Positions 25,070 through 35,466 of a stretch of DNA of 64,000 nucleotides are shown one piece after another. This DNA is from Blastococcus sp. TF02A-30 (GTDB taxonomy: Bacteria > Actinomycetota > Actinomycetes > Mycobacteriales > Geodermatophilaceae): positions 1 to 64,000 of the forward strand of contig NZ_QOHJ01000010.1 in the NCBI RefSeq assembly GCF_003319185.1, read 5' to 3'. Positions within the stretch are counted from its first letter, which is position 1. Every line of letters begins with the position of its first letter. A model generated the notes under the pieces. It was given only the letters and a program-made list of their open reading frames with translations, did not search any database and had not been told where the DNA came from. The position numbers and the translations under genes were made by a program.

Positions 25070-28063
25070 TCAGACGAGAAGCCCCCGCTGCCCGGCCACG
25101 GCGACCGCCTCGGTGCGGCCGCCGACCCCGAGCTTGGCCAGGATGTTGCTGACGTGCACGCTCGCGGTCTTCTCGCTGATGTAGAGCTCCGCGCCGATCT
25201 GCCGGTTGGTGCGTCCCTGCGCGAGCAGCGCTAGGACCGCCTGCTCGCGCGGGGTGAGGACGGCCTCCGGTGCCGCCACGCGGACCCCGGGGAGGTCGAC
25301 GTCCAGCCGCCCGCGGCGGACCAGCGCCTCGACCGCCTCGCGCAGCGGCCGCGCCCCGAGCCGGACGGCGACCTCGTGCGCGAGCCGCGCCTCCTCGGCG
25401 GCACCGACCCGGTCGCCGGTGGCCAGCAGCGCCTCGGCCAGCCGTCGGCGCGACCGCGCCTGCTCGTAGACGTGCCCGAAGCCGAACGCGTCCACGGCAG
25501 CGCGCCACAGCGCTGGTTCGGCCCGCCCGCGCAGCCGCGAGGCCTCCGCCTCCACCCGGGCCAGCCAGGCCGCCGCCTCCACCCCGCTGGTCTCGCCGTA
25601 GTTGCAGCGGTAGCTCTCGACCGCCTCGTGCGCGTGCGCGACGAGCTCGTCCCCGGCCGCCACCCACTGCTCGGCCGCCCCGGCGTCGCCCTCCCGCCGC
25701 GCGGTCGCGACGGCGTCCCCGACCGCGGCCAGCGCCGTGCCGACCAGCCGCAGCACCCCGAGGTGGTCGTCCGGCCACTTCTCCTGCAGCCGCCGGGACG
25801 CGGCGAGCGCGAGGTCCACGGCCGCCCGCGTGTCGCCCTGCCACACGGCGAGGTCGATCTCGGACCCGGCCGTGACCAGCCCCAGCAGCACGTGCGCGTC
25901 CAGCCGCGGGATCAGCCCACGGGCCCACTCGATCCGGGTCTGCGCGGACGGGTCGCCACGGCCCACGAGCACCAGCAACCCGTCGGCCCGGATGTGCGCC
26001 GACATCTCCGGCACCCGCGACAGGACGTCGGCCTCGGCGAGGCTGCGGTCCCAGTCGCCCAGCATGTACAGCGCCGTCACCTGCAGGTGACGCAGCTCGG
26101 CTGCGTAGTAGGACCACTCCACGCCCAGGTCGCGGGACCGCCCGGTGCCCTGGCCGGTCCACTCCAGGGCCTCCTCCAGCCGTCCCGACTCGAGCGCGAG
26201 GTAGGCCAGGTTGTAGAGCACCCGCAGCTCGACGTCGACGTCGCCGGAGCGCCGCGCGCGGGCCAGCGCCTCGTCGAGCCGCGCCCGGGACTCGGCCGAG
26301 AGGGTGCCGGGGGTGGCCCGCAGCTGGGTGACGGCGATGTCGGCCCAGGCGGCGTCCAAGCCCAGCGCGTCCGCCGCGGCCAGCGCCTCGGCCGCCGCGG
26401 CCTCAGCCTCCTCGGACCGGCCGACGTCGTAGCTCATCCGGGCGTGGGTGGCCGCGGCCCAGGTGCGGACCTCCGACGGCGGATCGGCCGGCACCAGGGC
26501 CATCGCCGCCGAGCTCTCGCGGTAGCCGGACTCGAAGGTCTCGACGCGCACCATGGCCTGGGCCAGCGTGTAGTGCAGCCGGGCACGCAGCACCGGGTCG
26601 CCGTCCGGGCCCAGCTGCTCCAGCGCCGCCCGCTGCAGCGCGACGGCGCGGTGCAGCTCGCCGACGGTGCGGGCCACGGTCGCCGTCTCGAACAGCAGCG
26701 CCGCCTGGTCGCGCCCCGCCCGCGCGGCCGCGTCCGGCACGGCCGACCACAGCGACAGCGCGGCCTCGAGGTGCTGCAGCTGCTCGGCGGGCGCGCCGAC
26801 GCGGCACGCCTCGACCGCGGCCTCCAGCGATGCCGAGAAGGCCCCCGGTAGGTCGTTGCTCCCGCGCGCGTGGTGCGCCCGCTCGGCCGCGGTGCCGGCC
26901 CCGGGGTGCGCCGCGAGGTAGCCGGCGATCGCCGCGTGCAGCCGCACCGCTTCCCCCGGCAGCAGGTCGGCCAGCACCGCCTCGCGCAGCAGCGCGTGCC
27001 GGAAGCGGTAGCGCCCGTCGTCGGAGACGACGAGCAGGTGGTGGTGCACGACCTCGGCGAGCGCCTGCTCCAGCTCGGCCGGCGCCCACTCCCCCAGGGC
27101 GGCCAGCCACTCGTGCCGCACCCGGCGACCGGCGACGGCGGCCACGCGCAGCACCTGCTGCGCCGCCGACGAGCGCTGCTCCACCCGGGCCAGCAGGACG
27201 TCGGCCAGCGCCCAGGGCAGCGCCTCGCCCTGCAGCCCGGCGGCGACGAGCTCCTCGGCGTAGAACGCGTTGCCCTCGGCCCGGGCGACGACGTCCTCCA
27301 CGGTGCTCTCGGGGACACCCCCGGTCCCGCCGGCCAGGCCCCGGACGAGCTCGCGGACGGCGGCCGGGGGCAGGGGCTGGACGTCGAGGCGCTCGACGCC
27401 GGGCAGCCGCACCAGCTCGGCCAGCAACGGGCGCAGCGGGTGCCGGCGGTGCAGGTCGTCGGCGCGGTAGGACGCGACCACGGTGACCGGGTCGTCGACC
27501 AGGCGGGCGAGCAGGTAGCGCAGCAGGTCGCGGCTGGACCGGTCGGCCCAGTGCAGGTCCTCGAGGACGACGAGGAGCGGTGCGGTCGACGCCAGCTCGC
27601 AGAGGAGGGCGGCCACCGACTCGAACAACTGCAGCCGGCCGTCGTCCACCGGCTGCGGTGCCGCCCGGCTCGGCAGCGGGCGGCCGAGCTCCTGCCCCTC
27701 CCCGGGCGGGCGCACCGGCGCGACGTCGCCCGGCCGGCCCGCGAGCAGCGCGGTCAGGACGGGGTTCTGCCGGGCGTGCGGCGCGAGCTCGGGATCGGTG
27801 GCGACCGGGCGCAGCAGGTCGACGAACGGCAGGTACGGCAGGCCGACGTCACCGAGGTCGACGCAGTGGCCGGTGAGCACCCGCACGCCGCGCCCGGTGG
27901 CCCGGGCGGTGAGCTCGTCGAGCAGGCGGGTCTTGCCCACCCCGGCGTCACCGGCCAGCAGGACGGCGGAGGAGCGACCGGCCGCGGCGCGCTCGACGTG
28001 CGCCAGCAGCCGGCCGAGCTCCTCGGCCCGGCCGACGAGCGGTGCGTCGTCCCAGCGTGGCAT
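25070..28063 (-). CDS. LuxR/LAL family ATPase regulator
   Basis: 997 residues. N-terminal AAA/STAND ATPase: Walker A GDAGVGKT (38-45), Walker B LLVVLEDLHWAD (163-174). Middle: long Ala-rich helical region, TPR-like, about 330-900. C-terminus: LuxR HTH LTPREQAVLALLAQGRTNRQ followed by the recognition helix ISEKTASVHVSNILAKLGV. Large ATP-binding LuxR regulators act as signal-dependent activators. The ATG at 28063 lies seven bases after CACGAT and keeps the ATPase domain near the N-terminus; longer starts add a low-complexity leader. Target genes not evident; the small gene just upstream is on the same strand. Confidence 0.88.
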   Translation of the reverse strand: MPRWDDAPLVGRAEELGRLLAHVERAAAGRSSAVLLAGDAGVGKTRLLDELTARATGRGVRVLTGHCVDLGDVGLPYLPFVDLLRPVATDPELAPHARQNPVLTALLAGRPGDVAPVRPPGEGQELGRPLPSRAAPQPVDDGRLQLFESVAALLCELASTAPLLVVLEDLHWADRSSRDLLRYLLARLVDDPVTVVASYRADDLHRRHPLRPLLAELVRLPGVERLDVQPLPPAAVRELVRGLAGGTGGVPESTVEDVVARAEGNAFYAEELVAAGLQGEALPWALADVLLARVEQRSSAAQQVLRVAAVAGRRVRHEWLAALGEWAPAELEQALAEVVHHHLLVVSDDGRYRFRHALLREAVLADLLPGEAVRLHAAIAGYLAAHPGAGTAAERAHHARGSNDLPGAFSASLEAAVEACRVGAPAEQLQHLEAALSLWSAVPDAAARAGRDQAALLFETATVARTVGELHRAVALQRAALEQLGPDGDPVLRARLHYTLAQAMVRVETFESGYRESSAAMALVPADPPSEVRTWAAATHARMSYDVGRSEEAEAAAAEALAAADALGLDAAWADIAVTQLRATPGTLSAESRARLDEALARARRSGDVDVELRVLYNLAYLALESGRLEEALEWTGQGTGRSRDLGVEWSYYAAELRHLQVTALYMLGDWDRSLAEADVLSRVPEMSAHIRADGLLVLVGRGDPSAQTRIEWARGLIPRLDAHVLLGLVTAGSEIDLAVWQGDTRAAVDLALAASRRLQEKWPDDHLGVLRLVGTALAAVGDAVATARREGDAGAAEQWVAAGDELVAHAHEAVESYRCNYGETSGVEAAAWLARVEAEASRLRGRAEPALWRAAVDAFGFGHVYEQARSRRRLAEALLATGDRVGAAEEARLAHEVAVRLGARPLREAVEALVRRGRLDVDLPGVRVAAPEAVLTPREQAVLALLAQGRTNRQIGAELYISEKTASVHVSNILAKLGVGGRTEAVAVAGQRGLLV

Positions 28064-28125
28064 GCCGCCGATCGTGGCACGCGGGGCCGACGGGCCGTGC
28101 ACGCTTCCTCCGAGGGCGGACGTGC

Positions 28126-28257
28126 TCAGCGCGCCTTCCGCCGTCCGCGCAGCCACGGACCCCGGCGGGTGCTGGCGCTGCGGCCGATCTGCTGCAGGAC
28201 CTCGCGGCGGTAGGCGAGCTCGGCCTCGAGGCCGGGGCTGGGGTAGTGGACGGACAT
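28126..28257 (-). CDS. 43-residue basic small protein
   Basis: Short reading frame: MSVHYPSPGLEAELAYRRE, then VLQQIGRSASTRRG and a basic tail WLRGRRKAR. An ATG at 28257 is preceded by GAAGGAGA at seven bases, one of the clearest ribosome sites in the region. It lies 62 bases upstream of the LuxR gene on the same strand. No family recognised; the N-terminal half should be helical. Confidence 0.6.
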   Translation of the reverse strand: MSVHYPSPGLEAELAYRREVLQQIGRSASTRRGPWLRGRRKAR

Positions 28258-28496
28258 GGTGTTCTCCTTCGTCGGTTCGGACGAGGGGAACGTTCGTGCT
28301 GAGGGGGTGGCGCCGGCATCGGGCGACCGCGCAGTCCTCGACCGGGTCGGTGCCTAAGGCCCCTCAGACGGGCCACCCGATCGGGTCAGGTGCGGTTCGC
28401 GGCGCGCTGACCAGGGAACTCCCCGGACCGCGGCGGACGCCGCTGGCTGGGCCCGCCCACCGTCGTGCGCGCCCGGCCTCGACGAAGGGAGACGTC

Positions 28497-28745
28497 ATGC
28501 GCCTCGGAACCGCCATCGTCCTGCTCGCGCTGGGTGCGATCCTCACGTTCGCGCTCCAGGTCGACGTCAGCGGCGTGGACCTCCAGGTGGTCGGCTGGAT
28601 CCTGATGGCCGCCGGCGCCCTGGGCATCGTGCTGGAGCTGGCCGTGTGGGGGCCGCGGTCCCGCCGGGTGACCAGCACCGACGCGTACGGCGCCGCGCCG
28701 GACGGGACGCCGGTCCGCCGGACGACCACCGACGAGCGCTACTGA
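28497..28745 (+). CDS. DUF6458-like small membrane protein
   Basis: 82 residues with two hydrophobic helices (about 5-22 and 31-50) and a polar C-terminal tail (SRRVTSTDAYGAAPDG). The start MRLGTAIVLLALGAILTFAL is the common actinobacterial DUF6458 pattern. ATG with AAGGGAG upstream at six bases. A strong hairpin follows the stop. Confidence 0.78.
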   Translation: MRLGTAIVLLALGAILTFALQVDVSGVDLQVVGWILMAAGALGIVLELAVWGPRSRRVTSTDAYGAAPDGTPVRRTTTDERY

Positions 28746-28754
28746 CCCGAGCAG

Positions 28755-28790
28755 ACGAGAGCCCCGTCCCGGGTGGGACGGGGCTCTCGT
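28755..28790 (+). terminator. Terminator after the DUF6458 gene
   Basis: 16-bp perfect stem: 28755-28770 (acgagagccccgtccc) pairs with 28775-28790, loop gggt. Starts nine bases after the stop codon. Confidence 0.8.
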
Positions 28791-28852
28791 GCTGCTGGGG
28801 TCCGGACCGGATGACGGCCGCCTCGCGGCGAAAAGCACAACGCGGCTCCAGC

Positions 28853-28870
28853 CCCCGACCGAGGTCGGGG
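28853..28870. repeat. Tight 8-bp inverted repeat
   Basis: CCCCGACC (28853-28860) and GGTCGGGG (28863-28870) with a two-base gap, in the 200-base stretch before the M20 peptidase gene. Function unknown; too close for a hairpin loop in RNA without melting a pair or two. Confidence 0.4.
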
Positions 28871-28992
28871 CGGTAGTCCGCGAAGGCGTAACCAAATGGC
28901 ACCCGGGGGCACGATGCACCCGGCCCGGACGCTTCCGAGGCTACCCCCGCTCCAGGGCCGACACGCGCGAGAGGCGTGCCAGACTCCGGGCC

Positions 28993-30264
28993 GTGGCCGA
29001 CCTCACCGATCCCGAGGCCCGGGTGCTCACCGCCGTCGACGAGCAGGCCCTGGTCGGGCGGTTGCAGGCCCTGGTCGCCGTCCCCTCCGTCGGCGGGAGC
29101 CCGGCGGAGAGCGAGGTCCAGCACCTGGTCGCCGAGTGGCTCACCGAGCTCGGCTGCGACGTCGACCTGTGGCCGATCGACCTCCCCGAGGCGGCCACCG
29201 CCGAGGACGCGCCCGGCCAGGAGGTCGAGCGCACCGAGGCGTGGGGCGTCGTCGGCACCGTTCCCGGCGGCGAGGACGGCGACCCGGCGCTGGTGCTCGC
29301 CGGGCACACCGACGTCGTCCCGCCCGGCGAGCGGTCGCTGTGGCCGGCCGACCCGTTCCTCCCCCGCCTCGCCGGCGGCGCGCTGCACGGCCGTGGGGCC
29401 TGCGACATGAAGGGCGGGGTCGCTGCGGTGCTCGGTGCCGTCGCGGCGCTCCGGACGGCCGGGGTGCGGCTGCGCCGTCCGCTGGCGGTGCACGCCGTCG
29501 TCGGCGAGGAGGACGGCGGGCTCGGTGCCTGGGTCACCCTCCGGCGCGGGCACCGCGGCGACGTGTGCGTCATCCCCGAGCCGACCGCCGGCGCCGTCGT
29601 CACCGCGCACGGTGGAGCCCTCACCTTCCGGCTGGAGGTCACCGGCCACGCCGCGCACGCCGCGATGCGCGACCGGGGGGTCAGCGCGGTCGAGCTGTTC
29701 GCGCACGTGCACGACGGGCTGCGGGCGTTCGAGGCGGAGCGGCAGCGCGACGCCGATCCGCGCTTCGGCGACGCCCGGTTCCCGCACGGCCTCTCGATCG
29801 GCACGGTGCGGGCCGGCGACTGGGCCAGCTCGGTCCCCGACCGGCTGGTCGCCGCCGGCCGGTACGGCGTCCGGATCGGTGAACCGGTCGAGGCGGCGCG
29901 GCAGGCCCTCGAGACGCGGCTGACCGAGATCTGCGCCGGCCACCCCTGGCTGGCCGCCCACCCGGTGCGCCTGACCTGGGAAGGCGGCGCGTTCGCCAGC
30001 GGGCAGCTGCCCCCGGGGCACCCGCTGCTGCCCGCGGTGCGCGACGCCGTCGCGGACGCCGGTGGCGGCGTGCCACCCGAGCGCGCGGTCGCCGCCGGCA
30101 CCGACCTGCGGCTGTACGCGGCGGCCGGCGTCCCGACCCTGCACTTCGGCCCGGGCGACCTGAACCTGGCGCACGGCCCCGAGGAGCGGGTGCCGGTCGC
30201 CGAGGTGGTCACCGCCGCCCGCGCCTTCGCCCTGCTGGCCCTGCGCAGCTGCGGGGTCCGGTGA
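28993..30264 (+). CDS. M20 family metallopeptidase (ArgE/DapE/ACY1-like)
   Basis: 423-residue zinc amidohydrolase/peptidase. Metal and catalytic positions: H105 and D107 (AGHTDVVPP), D138 (GRGACDMKGG), E172-E173 (VVGEEDGG), the PEPTAG Glu, and the late His in LHFGPGDLNLAHGPEE. The dimerisation lid runs about 200-310 (TGHAAHAAMRDRGVSAVE). Could deacylate an amino acid or open a dipeptide; the substrate is not readable. GTG start with CAGACT seven bases before. Coupled to the HD gene by a GTGA overlap. Confidence 0.87.
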   Translation: MADLTDPEARVLTAVDEQALVGRLQALVAVPSVGGSPAESEVQHLVAEWLTELGCDVDLWPIDLPEAATAEDAPGQEVERTEAWGVVGTVPGGEDGDPALVLAGHTDVVPPGERSLWPADPFLPRLAGGALHGRGACDMKGGVAAVLGAVAALRTAGVRLRRPLAVHAVVGEEDGGLGAWVTLRRGHRGDVCVIPEPTAGAVVTAHGGALTFRLEVTGHAAHAAMRDRGVSAVELFAHVHDGLRAFEAERQRDADPRFGDARFPHGLSIGTVRAGDWASSVPDRLVAAGRYGVRIGEPVEAARQALETRLTEICAGHPWLAAHPVRLTWEGGAFASGQLPPGHPLLPAVRDAVADAGGGVPPERAVAAGTDLRLYAAAGVPTLHFGPGDLNLAHGPEERVPVAEVVTAARAFALLALRSCGVR

Positions 30265-30917
30265 GCGTCGCGTTCGAGGCGTGGGCGCAGCTGGCCGGCG
30301 ACTCCCCCACCTCCCGCACCGAGTGGGCCGCGCTGGTCGCCGCCTGGAGCGAACCGCACCGGCGGTACCACGACCTGGGCCACCTGGCGGCCGTCCTCGG
30401 CATCGTCGACGGGCTCGCGGCCGACGCGACCGATCCCGACGCCGTCCGGCTGGCCGCCTGGTACCACGACGCCGTCTACGACCCCCAGCGCTCCGACAAC
30501 GAGGAGGTCAGCGCCGCGCGCGCCCGGGCCGGCCTGCGCGGGCTGGTCCCCGACGAGCGGATCGCCGAGGTCGAGCGGCTGGTGCTGCTCACCGCCGGGC
30601 ACGCCGCCGAACCCGGCGACGCGAACGGGGCGGTGCTCTGCGACGCCGACCTCGCCGTCCTCGCCGCGCCGCCCGAGGCCTACGCCGCCTACGCGTCGGC
30701 GGTCCGCGAGGAGTACGGCCACCTGGACGACGACGTGTTCACCGCCGGGCGGATCGCCGTCCTCGAGCAGCTGCTCGCGCTGCCCCGGCTCTACCGGCTG
30801 CCGGCCGTCGCCGGCGAGTGGGAGCCGCGGGCACGGGCCAACGTCGCCGCGGAGATCGCGCTGCTCAGGAGGCGCGCGTCTTCCGCAGGCGGAGCCCCGC
30901 CGCCAGCAGCCTGCTGA
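30261..30917 (+). CDS. HD-domain metal-dependent phosphohydrolase
   Basis: 218 residues. RRYHDLGHLAAVL (about 35-46) and AAWYHDAVYDPQRSDNEE (about 72-89) give the His and His-Asp metal ligands of HD hydrolases of the predicted 'HD superfamily' COG4339 type. No signal peptide. GTGA overlap with the M20 gene suggests co-translation. The 3' end overlaps the convergent DUF4031 gene by 53 bases. Confidence 0.83.
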   Translation: MSVAFEAWAQLAGDSPTSRTEWAALVAAWSEPHRRYHDLGHLAAVLGIVDGLAADATDPDAVRLAAWYHDAVYDPQRSDNEEVSAARARAGLRGLVPDERIAEVERLVLLTAGHAAEPGDANGAVLCDADLAVLAAPPEAYAAYASAVREEYGHLDDDVFTAGRIAVLEQLLALPRLYRLPAVAGEWEPRARANVAAEIALLRRRASSAGGAPPPAAC

Positions 30918-31134
30918 GCAGCTCGCGAGAGCCCACCGGCTGCGCTCCGGCCGCGACGGCGATGTCGTACAGGTCCGCGGGGACGTCGTAGTGGTCGCCC
31001 TGGAACGCCCGGCGCGGGATGCCGAGCTCCGCGGCGACGAAGGCGTGCAGCTCGTCGTAGGAGACGTCGCTGACCAGGTGCGACCAGAGCCGGCCGCGCC
31101 ACGGCCACACGGGGGTGTCGATCAGGACGGCCAC
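30865..31134 (-). CDS. DUF4031 domain protein
   Basis: 89 residues. The family start MAVLIDTPVWPWRGRLWSHL and the run VSYDELHAFVAAELGIPRRAFQ with DHYDVPADLY are DUF4031 hallmarks. Function unknown. GTG start is six bases after a minus-strand CAGACT (31141-31146), so leaderless. Divergent from the oxidoreductase; the two promoters lie side by side in 36 bases. Confidence 0.87.
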   Translation of the reverse strand: MAVLIDTPVWPWRGRLWSHLVSDVSYDELHAFVAAELGIPRRAFQGDHYDVPADLYDIAVAAGAQPVGSRELLSRLLAAGLRLRKTRAS

Positions 31135-31140
31135 GCGAGC

Positions 31141-31163
31141 AGTCTGCCCGGCCCGGCTAGCGT
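31141..31163. promoter_or_regulatory. Back-to-back leaderless promoters
   Basis: Minus-strand CAGACT (31141-31146) ends six bases before the DUF4031 GTG; plus-strand TAGCGT (31158-31163) ends seven bases before the oxidoreductase GTG at 31171. The two -10 boxes are 11 bases apart and the -35 regions must overlap each other's transcript. Confidence 0.5.
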
Positions 31164-31170
31164 TGACGGG

Positions 31171-32166
31171 GTGAGCGCAGAGATCCGCTGGGGCATCGTC
31201 GGGCCGGGCCGCATCGCCGAGAAGGTGGTGGAGGACTTCGCCGTGGTCGACGGCGCCCGCCCGGTGGCGGTCGCGTCGCGGTCGCAGGAGCGCGCCGACG
31301 CCTTCGCCGAGCGGCACGGCCTGGACCGGGCGCACGGCTCCTACGCCGCGATCCTGGAGGACCCCGACGTCGACGTCCTCTACGTCGCCACCCCGCACCC
31401 GCAGCACCACGCGATCGCGCTGGGCGCGCTGAAGGCGGGCAAGGCGCTGCTGGTGGAGAAGGCGTTCACCGCCACGACGCCAGGGGCCCGGGAGGTCGTG
31501 GACCTGGCCCGGGAGACCGGCACCTTCGTGATGGAGGCGATGTGGACGCGCTTCCAGCCGGCCGTCGTCGCCCTGAACGAGCTGGTCGCCGACGGCGCGA
31601 TCGGCGAGGTGCGCTCGGTGCAGGCCGACCTCGGCGTCGCCCGCGAGTACGACCCCGTCGACCGGCTGTTCGCCCTGGAGCTGGGCGGGGGCGCGCTGCT
31701 CGACCTGGGCGTCTACGTGGTCTCCTTCGCGCAGATGCTCCTCGGCACGCCGGACCGCGTCGTCGCCACCGGCTCGCTGTTCCCCTCCGGCGCCGACGCC
31801 GAGGCGGCGATCCTGCTCGGCTACGACGACGGCCGCAACGCCGCCCTGACCACGTCGCTGAAGTACGCGTTGCCGGGGACGGCGCGGGTCGTCGGGACGA
31901 CGGGCTGGATCGACGTGCCGCCGCGGTTCCACCACCCGGTGTCGATCGTCCTGCACCGCCAGGGCGCCGAGCCCGAGGAGATCACCCGCCCGCCGATCGG
32001 CTCCGGATACGCCCACGAGCTGATCGAGGTGACCGGGTGCCTGCGGGCCGGCCGCACGGAGAGCGCGGTGATGCCGCTGGCCGACACCCTCGCCGTGCAG
32101 GACGTCCTCGGGCAGGCGGCCGACCAGCTCGGCGTGCGGCACACCGAGGCGGTCGACGTCCTCTAG
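31171..32166 (+). CDS. Gfo/Idh/MocA family NAD(P) oxidoreductase
   Basis: 331 residues. N-terminal Rossmann fold: IRWGIVGPGRIAEKVV, then VDVLYVATPHPQHH and KALLVEKAFT with the family Glu-Lys. The C-terminal half has EAMWTRFQPAV and LGGGALLDLGVYVVSF, typical of the dehydrogenase group near dihydrodiol/trans-dihydrodiol dehydrogenases. Substrate is probably a sugar or cyclitol. GTG start, leaderless. Its stop overlaps the convergent DUF72 gene. Confidence 0.9.
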   Translation: MSAEIRWGIVGPGRIAEKVVEDFAVVDGARPVAVASRSQERADAFAERHGLDRAHGSYAAILEDPDVDVLYVATPHPQHHAIALGALKAGKALLVEKAFTATTPGAREVVDLARETGTFVMEAMWTRFQPAVVALNELVADGAIGEVRSVQADLGVAREYDPVDRLFALELGGGALLDLGVYVVSFAQMLLGTPDRVVATGSLFPSGADAEAAILLGYDDGRNAALTTSLKYALPGTARVVGTTGWIDVPPRFHHPVSIVLHRQGAEPEEITRPPIGSGYAHELIEVTGCLRAGRTESAVMPLADTLAVQDVLGQAADQLGVRHTEAVDVL

Positions 32167-32960
32167 CGCGCCGCGGGCTCCGGCGCGGGCCAGGCGCGGC
32201 CGGTCGCCTGGTCGGCGGTCGGCACGCGGGTCGGCGTCCCGCCCGCCCGGCGGACGGCGTCGGCGAAGCGGACGGCGTCGATGACGGCGTTGCAACCCGG
32301 GTCGTTGTTGAAGTAGACGAGGACGTCCTCGGCGCCGTACGCCGCCACGACCCGGTCGGCCCAGAGCTGCAGCGTCTCGCCGCGATAGCCCCAGCCCTCG
32401 AAGCCGTGGTGGAACCGCAGGTAGCCCCAGTCGGCGGTGCGCCACAGCGGGGCCACGGGCTGCTCGTCGCGGTCGGCCCAGCAGAGCGCGGCCCCGTAGC
32501 GCTCCAGCAGTGCGCGGACCTCGTCGGTCCACCACGAGTCGTGCCGCGGCTCCACGGCGACGCGGGTGCCGGCGGGGAACTGCGCCAGGCACTCGCGGAG
32601 CAGGTCGGGATCGGCCTTCAGGGTGGGCGGGAGCTGCAGCAGGATCGTGTCGAGCTTGGTGCCGAGCCCGGCGGCGCGCTCCATCAGCCGGCCGACCGGC
32701 TCCTCGGGTTCGCGCAGCCGCTTGATGTGGGTGAGGAACCGGCTGGCCTTGACCGCCCACCGGAAGTCGTCGGGCGTGCGGTCGCGCCACTTCTGGAAGG
32801 TCTCCAGCTCGGGCAGCCGGTAGAAGGCGTTGTTGCTCTCGACGGTGGCGAAGTGCTGGACGTAGTGCTCGAGCCACAGCCGCTGGGCGAGCTTGGGCGG
32901 GTAGAAGGCACCGCGCCAGTCGCGGTACTGCCACCCCGACGTCCCGATGATCACCGCCAC
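32163..32960 (-). CDS. DUF72 family protein (YecE-like)
   Basis: 265-residue TIM-barrel protein with the DUF72 features IIGTSGWQYRDWRGAFYP at the N-terminus, VESNNAFYRLP, FAVKASRFLTHIKRL-like text (here WAVKASRFLTHIKRL), PAGTRVAVEPRHDSW and VLVYFNNDPGCNAV. Cytoplasmic, function not established. GTG start; stop codons of this gene and the oxidoreductase overlap. Confidence 0.88.
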   Translation of the reverse strand: MAVIIGTSGWQYRDWRGAFYPPKLAQRLWLEHYVQHFATVESNNAFYRLPELETFQKWRDRTPDDFRWAVKASRFLTHIKRLREPEEPVGRLMERAAGLGTKLDTILLQLPPTLKADPDLLRECLAQFPAGTRVAVEPRHDSWWTDEVRALLERYGAALCWADRDEQPVAPLWRTADWGYLRFHHGFEGWGYRGETLQLWADRVVAAYGAEDVLVYFNNDPGCNAVIDAVRFADAVRRAGGTPTRVPTADQATGRAWPAPEPAAR

Positions 32961-33083
32961 GCCGGAGCGCCTACCCGGCCGGCGCTCGGGTGGAAACCGA
33001 GGCCCACGTTCGGGGTACGAGGGCTCCGGCGAGCGCTCGAGGCCCCTGCTTCCCCGCACGAGGGCACCCGCTCGACACCGCAG

Positions 33084-33135
33084 AACGCCGACAGGGGCGG
33101 CCCCGCGCGATGCGGGACCGCCCCTGCCGGGCGTT
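33084..33135 (-). terminator. Terminator after groEL
   Basis: 33092-33106 pairs with 33112-33126 (15 bp, one mismatch, loop gcgat); an outer AACGCC/GGCGTT helix (33084-33089/33130-33135) extends it. It starts 25 bases past the groEL stop. Confidence 0.78.
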
Positions 33136-33159
33136 GCTGGTGCTACGAGGTGGCTGGAC

Positions 33160-34930
<1,771 letters not shown>

Positions 34931-34940
34931 GAAACGAGTC

Positions 34941-34965
34941 TGGCACTCGACCCCTGCGAGTGCAA
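34941..34965 (-). promoter_or_regulatory. CIRCE operator 2 of groEL
   Basis: TGGCACTC (34941-34948), nine-base spacer, GAGTGCAA (34958-34965), one mismatch. It starts 35 bases from the first site, so the pair can be bound by two HrcA dimers on about the same face of the helix. Confidence 0.85.
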
Positions 34966-35006
34966 GAACGGGGTACCCCACCCCGCTGTTCCCGGCCGCA
35001 GACGCA

Positions 35007-35044
35007 CCGAGGCCCGGCCCCTTTCGCAGGGGACCGGGCCTCGG
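35007..35044 (-). terminator. Terminator after the cold-shock gene
   Basis: CCGAGGCCCGG (35007-35017) pairs with CCGGGCCTCGG (35034-35044); an inner CCCC/GGGG (35018-35021/35029-35032) continues it. Located 14 bases after the csp stop, with AAA/TTT flanks. Confidence 0.8.
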
Positions 35045-35057
35045 TTTCGAGCTGGAC

Positions 35058-35258
35058 TCAGGCGCTGCGGACGGCGTCCGCCTGCGGGCCCTTCTCGCCC
35101 TGGACGACCTCGAAGGTCACCCGCTGCCCCTCGTCGAGGGACTTGTACCCGTCCATCTGGATGGCCGAGTAGTGGACGAAGACGTCCTGGCCGCCGTCGA
35201 CGGCGATGAAGCCGAAGCCCTTCTCGGCGTTGAACCACTTCACGGTGCCCTGTGCCAC
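35058..35258 (-). CDS. Cold-shock protein CspA family
   Basis: 66-residue single cold-shock domain, [20 protein letters not shown] start with RNP1 KGFGFI and RNP2 DVFVHY. Binds RNA/ssDNA as a chaperone. GTG start with GGGAG at seven bases. It reads in the same direction as groEL but is separated from it by a terminator and the CIRCE promoter. Csp-groEL-threonine synthase order recurs in actinobacteria. Confidence 0.95.
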   Translation of the reverse strand: MAQGTVKWFNAEKGFGFIAVDGGQDVFVHYSAIQMDGYKSLDEGQRVTFEVVQGEKGPQADAVRSA

Positions 35259-35466
35259 GTGTGCTCCCACGTTTCGTGCGTGCGGACGGGCCCTCGACTC
35301 CGAGGGTCCGGGTCTAGCTCTTCCGCCCGTCAACACGCGCGTGGAACTCGAACCGCGGGAGAAGGTACAGCAGAAAAGCGCAGGTGGCAGCACTTTCGCG
35401 TACGACTCATACCCGGATCCGGCGACCTGCGTCGCCCGGACCGGGGAACTGCGAGGAGCCTACGCC

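Noticed and set aside
27798..28496. Upstream extension of the DUF6458 frame
   Set aside because: Codes low-complexity text over the LuxR gene and small gene; the ATG at 28497 with its ribosome site is the true start.
28746..28992. Possible minus-strand short gene starting near 28900 (MPFGYAFADYRPDLG)
   Set aside because: The frame runs straight through the DUF6458 gene and terminator hairpin, with no ribosome site; treated as non-coding.
35259..35466. Search for a MoaD/ThiS-like small gene between csp and thrC
   Set aside because: Would support a sulfur-transfer role for the thrC paralogue, but the 208-base gap has no frame of that size or a C-terminal Gly-Gly.
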